Part shown: positions 39,275-48,398 of the stretch, one piece after another
How positions within the stretch are numbered: position 1 is the first letter of the stretch
How the letters are laid out: every line of letters begins with the position of its first letter
NCBI GenBank assembly: GCA_945913015.1
Contig: CAMECH010000012.1
Coordinates: 1 to 64,000 of the forward strand
Direction of reading: 5' to 3'
DNA from: an uncultured Bacteroides sp.
GTDB lineage: Bacteria > Bacillota > Clostridia > Lachnospirales > Lachnospiraceae
Length of the DNA: 64,000 bases
Notes under the pieces: generated by a model
Database searches by the model: none
What the model was told of the DNA's origin: nothing
What the model saw: the letters and a program-made list of their open reading frames with translations, nothing else
Made by a program: the position numbers and the translations under genes

Positions 39275-39369
39275 GAGAGCAGAAATGTCTATATATGCCC
39301 CAGAGGCAAGAAGTATCCGGTTTCCTGCATGGATGGTGCTACTTCTTTCATTCTGCGTTCCACATATTA

Positions 39370-40062
39370 TTATATTCTTTCAACAATTGCCTTTAAAAGA
39401 ATTACTGAATTTTTAATTGCCTTCGCCTCAAATGTAGGGTAATCCACAGTTGCACTGTCGTCTGCCTTATCAGAAATTGCACGCACAATCAGAAACGGTA
39501 CATTATTGATGTAAGCTGCCTGTGCAATTGCTGCACCTTCCATCTCCGTGCACATACCTCCAAAATTAGATATAATGCGCTCCTTTACAGCCTTATCGGA
39601 AATAAACTGGTCGCCGCTTACAACTCTCCCCACATGCACTCCGACATCAGGAAGCACCTCATGGAAACACTCTCTTGCTGCTGCGAGGAGACGCTCATCC
39701 GCTTTAAATGAGAGAGTATCCATTCTCGGAATCTGTCCTAACGGATATCCAAAGCCCGTAGCATCCATATCGTGATGAAGCACATCCGAGGAAAGCACAA
39801 TATCACCAATATCAATAGCCGCATCAAGAGAGCCGGCAATACCAGTGTTAATAACGGCATCCACGCCAAAATCATCACATAAAATCTGTGTGCAGACTGC
39901 CGCATTTACCTTACCTATACCACTTCTTACAATAACTACATCTTTATCCGAGAGTTTACCGCAGCTAAACTTCATTCCTGCCTTTTCTTCAATTCTCTCT
40001 ACCTGCATTGCCTCTACAATCTGCTCAACCTCTTCATCCATTGCACCGATAATTCCTGTCAT
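39370..40062 (-). CDS. mtnN: 5'-methylthioadenosine/S-adenosylhomocysteine nucleosidase
   Basis: Splits MTA and SAH to free adenine, recycling by-products of methylation and polyamine synthesis. The 230 residues show GIIGAMDEEVEQI at the N-terminus, NTGIAGSLD, the nucleoside-binding EMEGAAIAQ and ISDKAD with the catalytic aspartate. The start at 40062 has GGAGG 8 bases upstream; an in-frame ATG at 40077 would add 5 residues. It follows the AroA-HAD gene by about 90 bases that hold tandem repeats. Confidence 0.96.
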   Translation of the reverse strand: MTGIIGAMDEEVEQIVEAMQVERIEEKAGMKFSCGKLSDKDVVIVRSGIGKVNAAVCTQILCDDFGVDAVINTGIAGSLDAAIDIGDIVLSSDVLHHDMDATGFGYPLGQIPRMDTLSFKADERLLAAARECFHEVLPDVGVHVGRVVSGDQFISDKAVKERIISNFGGMCTEMEGAAIAQAAYINNVPFLIVRAISDKADDSATVDYPTFEAKAIKNSVILLKAIVERI

Positions 40063-40087
40063 CAATCCATCCTCCATCTCTTTAGGT

Positions 40088-40160
40088 AATCACATATCTC
40101 CAGATAATCTCATCATACTCAGACAATCACAATCTCCAGATAATCTCATCGTCCTCAAAT
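40088..40160. repeat. 36-37-bp tandem repeat across the AroA-HAD stop
   Basis: Unit A (40088-40124) and unit B (40125-40160) both run AATCACA...ATCTCCAGATAATCTCATC. Unit B includes the stop codon (40155-40157). A further partial unit AATCTCCATAAT lies inside the coding end. Confidence 0.85.
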
Positions 40161-42131
40161 AATCTCCATAATATCATCAAAGCTTTCCACTACGTAATCA
40201 CAGTGTATTTCCAGATTATTCAGACATTTATTCCTGTTGAACCAGCAGGTCACAAGTCCATACTGAAAGCCGCCCTTCATGTCGGATGTCAGCGAGTCAC
40301 CTATGACCATGACATTTTCCTTAGGAGGTTGTCCCATTCTTTCCATGCACCTGTCAAAAAATGCTTCCGACGGCTTATCATCGCCTATTTCCTCCGAAAT
40401 AAAACAATCCTTGAAATACTTCATTATTCCGGCTGCATCGATTCTGCTCTTCTGCGTTGCCGTCACGCCGTTTGTCGCCATATACAGATCATACTTTGAT
40501 GACAGATACTCAAGTAAATGCGTTGCACCTTCTATAAGCACATGCTGTTTCCCGAGTTCCTCACGATACAGGCTTTCAAACGCCGTACCGTCAAAATCGA
40601 TATTCTCCTTTTCAAAAAACAGCTTCCAGCGCGTATCAATCAGTTCCTGCCTCGTTATAGTCTTCTTTTCAAGCAGTTCCCACATATGCCTGTTATGCAC
40701 AATATACCGTTCAATCATGGCATCATCCGCCACAAGTCCTGCCCTTTTAAGAGAATTGCGCACAGCGCGCCTTGAGCACTCTCCAAAATCCATTATTGTG
40801 TCATCAATATCCAGCAATACAGCCTTAATTGACGGTTTGACATACAGCAAATCAAATGTCTCAAAATAATTTTCAAATGTTTTTTTGCAGCATCCCGGGT
40901 TATTAATGACAATTCCGTCTGCCCTAATGCCGGTAAGCGCCATCGACATTGCAATCCTGTGGTCATCATATGTCTCAATAAGCGCAGGCGCAGGCTGTCC
41001 CGGATAAATGCGTATCCCTTCCTTTTCGGGTATTTCTTCACACTTTATGCCCATGCGCCCAAGTTCCGTTATAATTGCCGCCATTCTGTCAGATTCCTGA
41101 AAACGTATATGTCCGACATTGTGAATCTCAGTAGGTGAGTCCGCATAGACCGCCACTGCTGCCATAGTCATAGTCTGGTCAGAAAAATCCTTCATATCAA
41201 CCGTAAGTCCCGGATACCTGTCAACGCCATTGCCAAGCACCCACAACCCATCCTCTGACTCTCTGAGGCTGCATCCGAGCTGCTGCAGCGTTTCAACATA
41301 TTTCATGTCACCCTGAAGCGATGGTCTGTGCACACGCTTCACGCATACATCACTTCCAAGCAGCGGTGCAAGGCTGTAAAAATATGATGCCGCCGAAATA
41401 TCCGGCTCTATCTCATATCTGTCCACTCCAAATGACGTTACATGCGGCACCCTGTAACAGTTGCTGCCGCGCTCTACATTTATTCCGAACTGCTCCATCA
41501 TTGAAAGCGTCATTTTGATATATGAGCCTTCAGTCCTGCTTCCCGTAACCTCAATGTCAAGTCCGCCGGAAAGCATCACACCTGCCATCAGAAGTGCACT
41601 GGTAAACTGGCTGCTTATCGTTGTATCAACCGATACATTTTTGAGAGAAAGCGAGTGAGAATGCATTTTAAACGGAAAATGTCCCTCTTCTCCCATAAAT
41701 TCAAACTCCACTCCGCCGTCATGCAATATCGAAAGGAGCGGCTCCATAGGCCTTTTCATCATCTGTGTTGAGGAATTCATCTCATAGTCGCCGCCCGCAA
41801 GTGCAAGCATAACCGTAAGAAATCGTGCCGCTGTTCCTGCACTTCTCACATTAACAGCCGCATTAGGATTAGGAATCCTTCCTCCCGTACCCTGTATAAT
41901 CACACGCTCATTTTCCTCGTCTGCTTCAATGTCAAATCCAAGCTTCATAAGGCAGTCAAGAAATGCTCTTGAGTCATCGCTGAACAGCACTCCCTCAAGC
42001 ACACATTTTTTCTCTGACATTGCAGCAAGCATAAGTGCACGGTTAGTAATGCTTTTTGAGCCCGGCACCTTTACCGTAAAAGGCCCTCTGTAATGCAGTT
42101 TTTTTACCTGATATGTATTTGCAGTAATCAT
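40155..42131 (-). CDS. aroA: EPSP synthase (AroA) fused to a HAD-family phosphatase
   Basis: Residues 1 to about 430 are 3-phosphoshikimate 1-carboxyvinyltransferase, the sixth step of the shikimate pathway: PGSKSITNRALMLAA, RSAGTAARFLTVMLAL, QMMKRPMEPLL and DDHRIAMSMALTG are present. From residue 435 a complete HAD hydrolase of the YjjG type follows, with motif I LLDIDDT, motif II ATNG, motif III DDKPS and motif IV VIGDSLTSDMKGG. There is no stop or shift at the joint (near base 40829). YjjG-type enzymes dephosphorylate nucleotides; here a role in the aromatic pathway or mere linkage are both open. Confidence 0.9.
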   Translation of the reverse strand: MITANTYQVKKLHYRGPFTVKVPGSKSITNRALMLAAMSEKKCVLEGVLFSDDSRAFLDCLMKLGFDIEADEENERVIIQGTGGRIPNPNAAVNVRSAGTAARFLTVMLALAGGDYEMNSSTQMMKRPMEPLLSILHDGGVEFEFMGEEGHFPFKMHSHSLSLKNVSVDTTISSQFTSALLMAGVMLSGGLDIEVTGSRTEGSYIKMTLSMMEQFGINVERGSNCYRVPHVTSFGVDRYEIEPDISAASYFYSLAPLLGSDVCVKRVHRPSLQGDMKYVETLQQLGCSLRESEDGLWVLGNGVDRYPGLTVDMKDFSDQTMTMAAVAVYADSPTEIHNVGHIRFQESDRMAAIITELGRMGIKCEEIPEKEGIRIYPGQPAPALIETYDDHRIAMSMALTGIRADGIVINNPGCCKKTFENYFETFDLLYVKPSIKAVLLDIDDTIMDFGECSRRAVRNSLKRAGLVADDAMIERYIVHNRHMWELLEKKTITRQELIDTRWKLFFEKENIDFDGTAFESLYREELGKQHVLIEGATHLLEYLSSKYDLYMATNGVTATQKSRIDAAGIMKYFKDCFISEEIGDDKPSEAFFDRCMERMGQPPKENVMVIGDSLTSDMKGGFQYGLVTCWFNRNKCLNNLEIHCDYVVESFDDIMEII

Positions 42132-42258
42132 TATGCTAAGTATCCAATCCTTATATTTTATTTAAAAAATATAAGTTCAGTTTAACATGGATGTACACGT
42201 TTTTCCAGCAAAAATTGAACACCGGAAGCTTTGGAAGAACTGACCCAAAGCCACCGGT

Positions 42259-42300
42259 GCCCCATATATTATGTCCTATATATTTGTCCCATATATTATG
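42259..42300. repeat. Three 13-15-bp repeats at the exporter stop
   Basis: GCCCCATATATTAT (42259-42272), GTCCTATATATTT (42273-42285) and GTCCCATATATTATG (42286-42300). The last includes the stop codon of the ABC gene (42296-42298). Confidence 0.8.
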
Positions 42301-44107
42301 ATACCTGCTCAAACTGTGAATTATAAAGCTGCGCATAGAAACCATTCTTCTCAATAAGTTCATCATGATTTCCCTGCTCTACAATGTCACCGTCACGCAT
42401 TACAAGTATTATATCTGCGTTTTTAATTGTAGAAAGCCTGTGCGCAATAATAAAACTTGTACGTCCCTTCATAAGATTATCCATCGCATTCTGGATTTGT
42501 TCTTCTGTTCTTGTATCAACAGAGGATGTCGCCTCATCAAGGATGATGACCCTGTTATCCGCAAGAATCGCACGTGCAATAGTAAGAAGCTGCTTCTGCC
42601 CCTGCGAGACATTGCTGGCATCCTCATTCAGCTCCATGTTGTATCCTCCCGGAAGCGTCCTGATGAATTTATCGGCATGTGCGGCTTTACATGCCGCAAT
42701 GACCTCCTCATCCGTGGCATCCAGCCTTCCGTAACGCACATTTTCCATAATCGTGCCTTTAAAAAGCCATGTATCCTGCAAAACCATGCCAAATGCACTT
42801 CTCAAATCGCACCTGTTATAATCCTGTACATTATGTCCGTCCAGCCGTATTTCTCCTGAATTAACATCGTAGAAGCGCATCAAAAGCTTTACCATCGTCG
42901 TTTTACCTGCGCCCGTCGGCCCTACAATAGCTACTTTCTGTCCCGGAGCTACTTTCGCACTGAAATCATGTATTATAATATTATCGTCATTGTACCCGAA
43001 CTTTACATGATTAAATTCAACCGCTCCATCAATACTATGCGTTGTTATGTCAACCGCATTTGCTGCGAACTGTTCTTCCTCATATTCTTTGAGAAACTCA
43101 AATACTCTTTCCGCTGCTGCCGCCATTGACTGCACCTGATTTGTAACCTGCGCAATCTGCTGTATAGGCTGTGTAAAATTCTTAACATACTGCACAAACG
43201 CCTGTATATCACCTACCGTTATGCTGCCCCGCGCTGCAAGAAGTCCGCCGGAAAGCGCAACACCGGCATATCCGAGATTTCCCACAAACATCATTATAGG
43301 ATGCATCATTCCCGAAAAGAACTGAGACTTCCATGCAGACTCATACAACACTTTATTGGTATTGTTAAATTCCGCAAGTGTTTCCTCTTCCTTGCCAAAC
43401 AGCTTGATAACGTTCTGTCCTCCGAATGTCTCCTCTACCTGTCCGTTTATATGGCCCAGATACTCCTGCTGCTTTATGAAAAACTTCTGTGATTTTCTCA
43501 CGGTTACCGAGACAAGCCATGCAGAAACAGGAAGAATAACCAATGCAATAAGTGTCATAAGCGGTGAAATGCTTAACATCATAACAAGAACGCCAATCAG
43601 CGTTGTAACCGATGTAATTATCTGGGTAATGCTCTGGTTAAGGCTCTGACCGAGCGTATCCACATCATTTGTTATTCTTGAAAGTACTTCACCATACGGT
43701 CTGCTCTCAAAATATTTCATCGGCATACGGTTTATTTTTTCAGAAATATCCCTGCGAAGCTGATAACAAACCTTTTGTGTAACTCCTGTCATAATCATGC
43801 CCTGTATGAAATTAAACACAGAACTCATGCAGTATATTGCCAGCACAAAAATCAGTATGCGTCCGATATACGTAAAATCTATTCCACCTGTGCCCTGAAT
43901 TTTGGCCATTACTCCTTCGGCAAGCCCGGTTGTCGCTTTACCCAGAATCTTTGGTCCGACCACATTAAATATTGTAGATGCAACCGCAAATACTATAACC
44001 AATACAATCTGTATTTTGAATCTGGCCACATATGCAAGTAATTTTTTAACCGAGCCCATGAAATCTTTGGATTTCTGAGGCGGTACCATAGCTCCTCCAT
44101 GTTTCAT
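42296..44107 (-). CDS. ABC exporter half transporter, catalytic-site subunit
   Basis: The 603 residues have six membrane helices and one ATPase domain. Walker A is GPTGAGKTT, Walker B VIILDEATSSVD and the switch IIAHR are canonical, but the signature is altered (VSQGQ in place of SGGQ). This pairs with the degenerate Walker B and switch of its neighbour, the classic pattern of heterodimeric exporters such as BmrCD or TM287/288, in which only one site hydrolyses ATP. It starts one base after the neighbour's stop, so the two are translationally linked. Drug or lipid export is likely; the substrate is unknown. Confidence 0.92.
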   Translation of the reverse strand: MKHGGAMVPPQKSKDFMGSVKKLLAYVARFKIQIVLVIVFAVASTIFNVVGPKILGKATTGLAEGVMAKIQGTGGIDFTYIGRILIFVLAIYCMSSVFNFIQGMIMTGVTQKVCYQLRRDISEKINRMPMKYFESRPYGEVLSRITNDVDTLGQSLNQSITQIITSVTTLIGVLVMMLSISPLMTLIALVILPVSAWLVSVTVRKSQKFFIKQQEYLGHINGQVEETFGGQNVIKLFGKEEETLAEFNNTNKVLYESAWKSQFFSGMMHPIMMFVGNLGYAGVALSGGLLAARGSITVGDIQAFVQYVKNFTQPIQQIAQVTNQVQSMAAAAERVFEFLKEYEEEQFAANAVDITTHSIDGAVEFNHVKFGYNDDNIIIHDFSAKVAPGQKVAIVGPTGAGKTTMVKLLMRFYDVNSGEIRLDGHNVQDYNRCDLRSAFGMVLQDTWLFKGTIMENVRYGRLDATDEEVIAACKAAHADKFIRTLPGGYNMELNEDASNVSQGQKQLLTIARAILADNRVIILDEATSSVDTRTEEQIQNAMDNLMKGRTSFIIAHRLSTIKNADIILVMRDGDIVEQGNHDELIEKNGFYAQLYNSQFEQVS

Positions 44108-44108
44108 A

Positions 44109-46250
44109 TCACTGCACCTCCTTTTCTGCCTGCTGCAATTCTTTCTCTGAAAGCTGGGAATGTGCTATCTGCTGATATACTTCACAATTTTGAAGAAGCT
44201 CTCTGTGCGTTCCCTTACCGACAATTCTGCCCTCATCAAGCACAATTATCTGTTCTGCATGTATAATTGTGCTGACACGCTGTGCCACAATAATCATCGT
44301 GCTGTCCTGCACCGCACTCAAAAGCGCCTTGCGGAGTGCTGCATCAGTCTTTAAATCCAGTGCAGAAAAACTGTCATCAAAAACATATATTTTAGGATTT
44401 TTTGCAATTGCCCTTGCAATAGAGAGCCTTTGCTTTTGTCCGCCTGATACATTGGCACCGCCCTGGGCAATGCGTTCTTTATATTTACCGGGCTTTTCCT
44501 CTATAAATTCCTCTGCCTGTGCAATTCTTGCGGCATTTACCATAACCTCATCCGATGCCTGTGAATCTGAGAATTTTATGTTGCTTTCTATCGTTCCCGA
44601 GAAAAGTACCGCCTTCTGCGGCACAAATCCTATCATTCCACGCAGGTCATGAATTTTCATGTTTCTCACATCGACGCCGTCAACTGTTATTGACCCTTCA
44701 CTTACGTCATAAAGTCTGGGTATGAGATTTACAAGAGTTGATTTTCCGCAGCCCGTACTTCCGATAATGGCTGTTACCTTGCCCGGCTCTGCCTTAAAAT
44801 CAATTCCTTCAAGCACATTTTCTTCTGCATTCGGATATCGGAAGCTGACATTATTAAAGCTTACAACACCATTGTGTGTATCTGTTGCTTGTGCATCCTG
44901 TATTTCTTTTACGGATGACTCCGTTTTTATGACCTCATCAATTCTCTCAGCAGCCACCGCAGCACGCGGAAGCATTATGGACAGCATTGTAAGCATCAGA
45001 AATGACATAACTATCTGCATGGCATATGTCATAAACGCTGTCATTGCTCCTACCTGCATGTTTCCGGCATCTATATGATGTGCACTTACCCACACAATAA
45101 GTATCATTATTCCGTTCATTATAAGAGTCATGCCCGGCATCATAAATGTCATTACACGGTTTGTAAAAAGATTCGTTTTTGTAAGTTCTCTGTTAGCCTC
45201 ATCAAATCTTTCCTCTTCCTTTTTTTCACGCCCGAAAGCCCTGATTACCGAAAGGCCTGTCAGTATTTCTCTTGATACAAGGTTGACCTTGTCAACAAGA
45301 GTCTGCATAAGCTTAAATTTCGGCATAGCAACCGACATAAGTACAAGCACAAATGCCATAATCAAAAGAACTGCCAGTGCAATCACCCATTCCATATGTG
45401 AACCGGTTTCAATCACCTTTATAATTCCTCCGATTCCAATGATAGGCGCATACGCAACCATTCTTAACAGCATTACCGTCACCATCTGAATCTGCTGCAC
45501 GTCATTAGTACACCTCGTAATAAGTGAGGCAGTTGAGAATTTATCCAGCTCTGTATTTGAGAAACCTACCACCTTATGAAATACATTGCTTCTCAGTGTC
45601 ATGCCGACTCCCGCTGCCACTCTTGATGCAAAAAGAGTAACAAGCACTGCAGCAACAGTCATCAGGAGTGCCAGAAGAACCATCTTTCCACCGGCAGCCA
45701 GAAGATATCCTGTCTGTAATCTTTTCATATCAAGTCCCGCATTTTCAGCACACTGCTTTGCAAATGTTGCACCCATTGAATAAACCATTGATTCACCGGC
45801 AGCTTCAACCATTTTATCTGCTTCTGACTGCATATCCGCAATCATTTCATCTGTAACGGCTCCTGCCTGCGCCATTTTAAGAAATGCCTCTTTTTCTTCC
45901 TCCGGCATCCTGTAATTAATAATTATAGGAACAATCAGTTCATTTTCGAGATTTTTAATATCCTTTTCCTTCTTCAGCCTAAGCCTGTATATTCCGTCTT
46001 CCATGCTATATGAAGATACCCATGCAGCAGCCTGCTTTTTTGTCATAAAAATTTGGGCACTTTTAAAATCTGCTTCCGTTACCGCCTGAGGAATCGAATA
46101 TTTAACTCCGGCATTCTGTATGCCTACATCAATAATATCCGACGTATACTGTGGAAGCGCAAGGTCACATAAAGCCTGAAGCACCAGCAATGCAATTATT
46201 ATTATCACTGATTTCCAGTATGGTATGAGATTGCGAAATATTTTTTCCAT
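44109..46250 (-). CDS. ABC exporter half transporter, degenerate-site subunit
   Basis: The 713 residues have Walker A GSTGCGKST and signature VSGGQ, but Walker B ends in FDDSFSALD (Asp for the catalytic Glu) and the switch has Gln for His (VAQRVST). It therefore cannot hydrolyse at its own site. Between membrane helices 1 and 2 an inserted region of about 130 residues (roughly 40-170) should face outward, an extra domain absent from the partner. The promoter region carries two dyads. Confidence 0.92.
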   Translation of the reverse strand: MEKIFRNLIPYWKSVIIIIALLVLQALCDLALPQYTSDIIDVGIQNAGVKYSIPQAVTEADFKSAQIFMTKKQAAAWVSSYSMEDGIYRLRLKKEKDIKNLENELIVPIIINYRMPEEEKEAFLKMAQAGAVTDEMIADMQSEADKMVEAAGESMVYSMGATFAKQCAENAGLDMKRLQTGYLLAAGGKMVLLALLMTVAAVLVTLFASRVAAGVGMTLRSNVFHKVVGFSNTELDKFSTASLITRCTNDVQQIQMVTVMLLRMVAYAPIIGIGGIIKVIETGSHMEWVIALAVLLIMAFVLVLMSVAMPKFKLMQTLVDKVNLVSREILTGLSVIRAFGREKKEEERFDEANRELTKTNLFTNRVMTFMMPGMTLIMNGIMILIVWVSAHHIDAGNMQVGAMTAFMTYAMQIVMSFLMLTMLSIMLPRAAVAAERIDEVIKTESSVKEIQDAQATDTHNGVVSFNNVSFRYPNAEENVLEGIDFKAEPGKVTAIIGSTGCGKSTLVNLIPRLYDVSEGSITVDGVDVRNMKIHDLRGMIGFVPQKAVLFSGTIESNIKFSDSQASDEVMVNAARIAQAEEFIEEKPGKYKERIAQGGANVSGGQKQRLSIARAIAKNPKIYVFDDSFSALDLKTDAALRKALLSAVQDSTMIIVAQRVSTIIHAEQIIVLDEGRIVGKGTHRELLQNCEVYQQIAHSQLSEKELQQAEKEVQ

Positions 46251-46314
46251 ATTTACCTCGTTTCATTATTAAATTAATTATTCATTTAGACATTTGCGCT
46301 GCAATTGCCTATTA

Positions 46315-46374
46315 TTAACTAATATTAAGTCACCAGTCATTAGTTAAACATTACGGTATGCAAAGGTCAATACC
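46315..46374 (-). promoter_or_regulatory. Promoter region of the ABC exporter pair with two dyads
   Basis: On the minus strand a -35-like TTGACC (46365-46370) lies inside the dyad GGTAT-N10-ATACC (46355-46374). A second dyad, TTAACTAAT (46315-46323) with ATTAGTTAA (46339-46347), covers the expected -10. Both look like binding sites for a repressor that is not encoded next door. The rest of 46251-46538 shows no gene. Confidence 0.5.
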
Positions 46375-46538
46375 TCAAAAAAATATTTAATAAATATATC
46401 CGATAAAAATTATAATATATTAATAATTTGTACCCACTCCGTATAATGCATCTTCCGGCATATTGCCCGCATTTATTCCATGACTTTGTGTAAATATATG
46501 CTCCGGTAAAAAATTGGGGCGGTGCAGCATATATTAAA

Positions 46539-46567
46539 TTGACACATTAATAAATATTTAATAAAAT
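46539..46567 (+). promoter_or_regulatory. Sigma-A promoter of the AIM24-family gene
   Basis: A perfect TTGACA, 17 bases, TAAAAT. Transcription should start near 46574, right where the 210-bp element is inserted. Confidence 0.7.
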
Positions 46568-46581
46568 ATTTATGTATAATT

Positions 46582-46791
46582 TAGGCGATTGCGAAACTCT
46601 TCATTAAGCGTATGTGATTGTACAATATAAACAATCCAACGCAGTACACGCTTGCGCTGCTTGTACCTCGTAGCGGTGCATAATATGCTAAAAAACAGCA
46701 TATAAGCACCGACGGGTACAAAGCATACTGCTTATAGATTGTTTATATTGTACAATTTGCACTGTTAAAAGATGAGTTTCGCAATCGCCTA
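46582..46791. mobile_element. MITE-like palindromic element with 10-bp target duplication
   Basis: The ends are 18-bp perfect inverted repeats (TAGGCGATTGCGAAACTC at 46582-46599 and its complement at 46774-46791). A second pair of 19-bp perfect inverted repeats lies at 46618-46636 and 46737-46755, and the centre forms a further hairpin (CGGTGC/GCACCG). The element is flanked by direct copies of ATGTATAATT (46572-46581 and 46792-46801). It holds no transposase gene, so it would have moved with help from a full-length relative. It sits between the promoter and the ribosome site of the next gene. Confidence 0.85.
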
Positions 46792-46821
46792 ATGTATAAT
46801 TAATTATAAGGAGGTTCAGTA

Positions 46822-47676
46822 ATGATTCAGTTAAATAACTTTGCCAACAATCCAAACCTTGTCCAGATTGCTCAGGCCGGTGCATACACGGTATATGAGC
46901 ATCAAAGAGACCTCAGTGTGTCACCCTCATTTGCTTCTGTTGCATATTTCATGCAGGAAATGAATGTACGCAAGCGTCAGGTGCTCTGCTGCCTCAATAA
47001 CAGTGCTGTCAAAATTCAGGCCGGTGCAATGCAGTGGACTGCCGGCAGTGTAGAATCACAGACAGGTGTTAAGGGCGTTGGTGACTTTCTCGGTAAGGCT
47101 ATCAAAGGTGCCGTAACCAATGAATCGGCTGTAAAGCCAATATATCAGGGATGGGGGTACCTTATGCTTGAGCCTACATACCAGTACATAATTCTCGAAG
47201 ATGTATCCTCATGGGGACCGGGCATTGTTCTTGATGACGGTTTATTCCTTGCATGTGATGCACACCTTCAGGAGACAATAGTTGCACGTAACAATGTTTC
47301 ATCTGCACTTCTTGGCGGAGAAGGTCTTTTTAACCTTTCGCTTTCAGGTCAGGGCATCGCAGTGCTTGAAAGTCCTGTACCACGCGAGGAATTGGTTGAG
47401 ATTGTACTGGACAATGACATAGTAAAGATTGATGGTAATATGGCTATCGCATGGTCATCCTCTCTTCAGTTCACAGTTGAGAAATCATCAAAGAGCCTTC
47501 TCGGCTCAGCAGTTAACGGTGAAGGTTTTGTAAATGTATACCGTGGAACAGGTAAGATTCTTCTCGCTCCTACTGTAAACGGCACTACAATGTCAACATC
47601 AAATTCACCGAAGTCAAACGGTATCTCTTCTAAGGGACTCGTCTCAAGCATTGCAAAGAGTGCACTTGATTTATAA
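46822..47676 (+). CDS. AIM24 family protein
   Basis: The family is named after a mitochondrial protein; the bacterial role is unclear. The 284 residues have the tandem beta-roll look of the family, with GAMQWTAGSVE, WGPGIVLDDGLFLACD and GLFNLSLSGQGIAVLES. AGGAGG lies 8 bases before the ATG. The 5' leader contains the 210-base palindromic element. A strong hairpin follows the stop. Confidence 0.85.
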   Translation: MIQLNNFANNPNLVQIAQAGAYTVYEHQRDLSVSPSFASVAYFMQEMNVRKRQVLCCLNNSAVKIQAGAMQWTAGSVESQTGVKGVGDFLGKAIKGAVTNESAVKPIYQGWGYLMLEPTYQYIILEDVSSWGPGIVLDDGLFLACDAHLQETIVARNNVSSALLGGEGLFNLSLSGQGIAVLESPVPREELVEIVLDNDIVKIDGNMAIAWSSSLQFTVEKSSKSLLGSAVNGEGFVNVYRGTGKILLAPTVNGTTMSTSNSPKSNGISSKGLVSSIAKSALDL

Positions 47677-47688
47677 TTTTCAAATCAA

Positions 47689-47718
47689 ATGGGGCTGACG
47701 TTAGAGAGTCAGCCCCAT
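47689..47718. terminator. Bidirectional terminator
   Basis: ATGGGGCTGAC and GTCAGCCCCAT pair perfectly (11 bp) around an 8-base loop, then ATTTTC on the plus strand. It lies between the AIM24-family gene and the convergent spoVAC. Confidence 0.85.
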
Positions 47719-47722
47719 ATTT

Positions 47723-48211
47723 TCACACTATTCCAATAAGCTTAAATATCCAGTAAACAACTCCCAGAAGCCAGCTGCTCACAATTCCGTACAGGATTAC
47801 CGGTCCTGCAATTGTAAATATTTTGCACCCTACGCCAAACACCCAGCCTTCCTTCTTATATTCGATTGCTGCCGCAGCAACCGAGTTTGCAAATCCGGTA
47901 ATCGGAACAAGACTTCCGGCGCCTCCCCATTTTGTTATTGACGGATAAATATTTAACCCTGTAAGAATTACGCTCAGCAACACAAGCGATATCGTAGTCC
48001 ACAGCGCCGCCTGCTCTGCCTCAATTCCAATCCCCTTATATATTTCAATTAATATCTGACCGATTGTACATATTATACCGCCCGTCACAAACGCTTTAAT
48101 ACATTCCGCAAAACAGTTGTGCACAGGTGTTACTTCCTTTACATAATTGTTATATGCCTGATCTCTCTTTTGCGGATTGTCGCTTTCGGTAAACTTAGTA
48201 TCTGCTGCCAT
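47723..48211 (-). CDS. spoVAC: Stage V sporulation protein AC
   Basis: Part of the SpoVA channel that moves dipicolinic acid into and out of spores, in the inner spore membrane. The 162 residues have four to five membrane helices and the family segments CFAECIKAFVTGGIICTIGQ and PSITKWGGAGSLVPITGFAN. In most spore formers spoVAD and spoVAE follow; here an unrelated gene follows instead. Confidence 0.92.
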   Translation of the reverse strand: MAADTKFTESDNPQKRDQAYNNYVKEVTPVHNCFAECIKAFVTGGIICTIGQILIEIYKGIGIEAEQAALWTTISLVLLSVILTGLNIYPSITKWGGAGSLVPITGFANSVAAAAIEYKKEGWVFGVGCKIFTIAGPVILYGIVSSWLLGVVYWIFKLIGIV

Positions 48212-48304
48212 TCCAACCTCGATTCTTATTGTGCGGCGTAAATCTGCAATATTTCTTTTTTATACCACCGCCAATATAATTATGATAAAATATTTTCTGC
48301 AAAA

Positions 48305-48333
48305 TCAAACTTTTTATTCATTTAAAATGTCTA
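48305..48333 (+). promoter_or_regulatory. ECF-type promoter upstream of the sigma factor gene
   Basis: TCAAAC, 17 bases, TGTCTA: one change in each box from the B. subtilis sigma-V consensus TGAAAC-N16/17-CGTCTA. A palindrome AAAATGCGCATTTT (48350-48363) follows in the leader. ECF sigma genes are often autoregulated. Confidence 0.55.
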
Positions 48334-48398
48334 TATAGTAGAACACAAAAAAATGCGCATTTTAGTGTGACAATATACACACGGGAGGGAGAGTACAA

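Noticed and set aside
46688-46885. A minus-strand gene over the palindromic element
   Set aside because: It spans the MITE-like element and the start of the AIM24 gene and has no ribosome site or family resemblance.
48277-48284. A sigma-G promoter for spoVAC from the CATAATTA box
   Set aside because: The -10 fits but no acceptable -35 lies 17-18 bases upstream.
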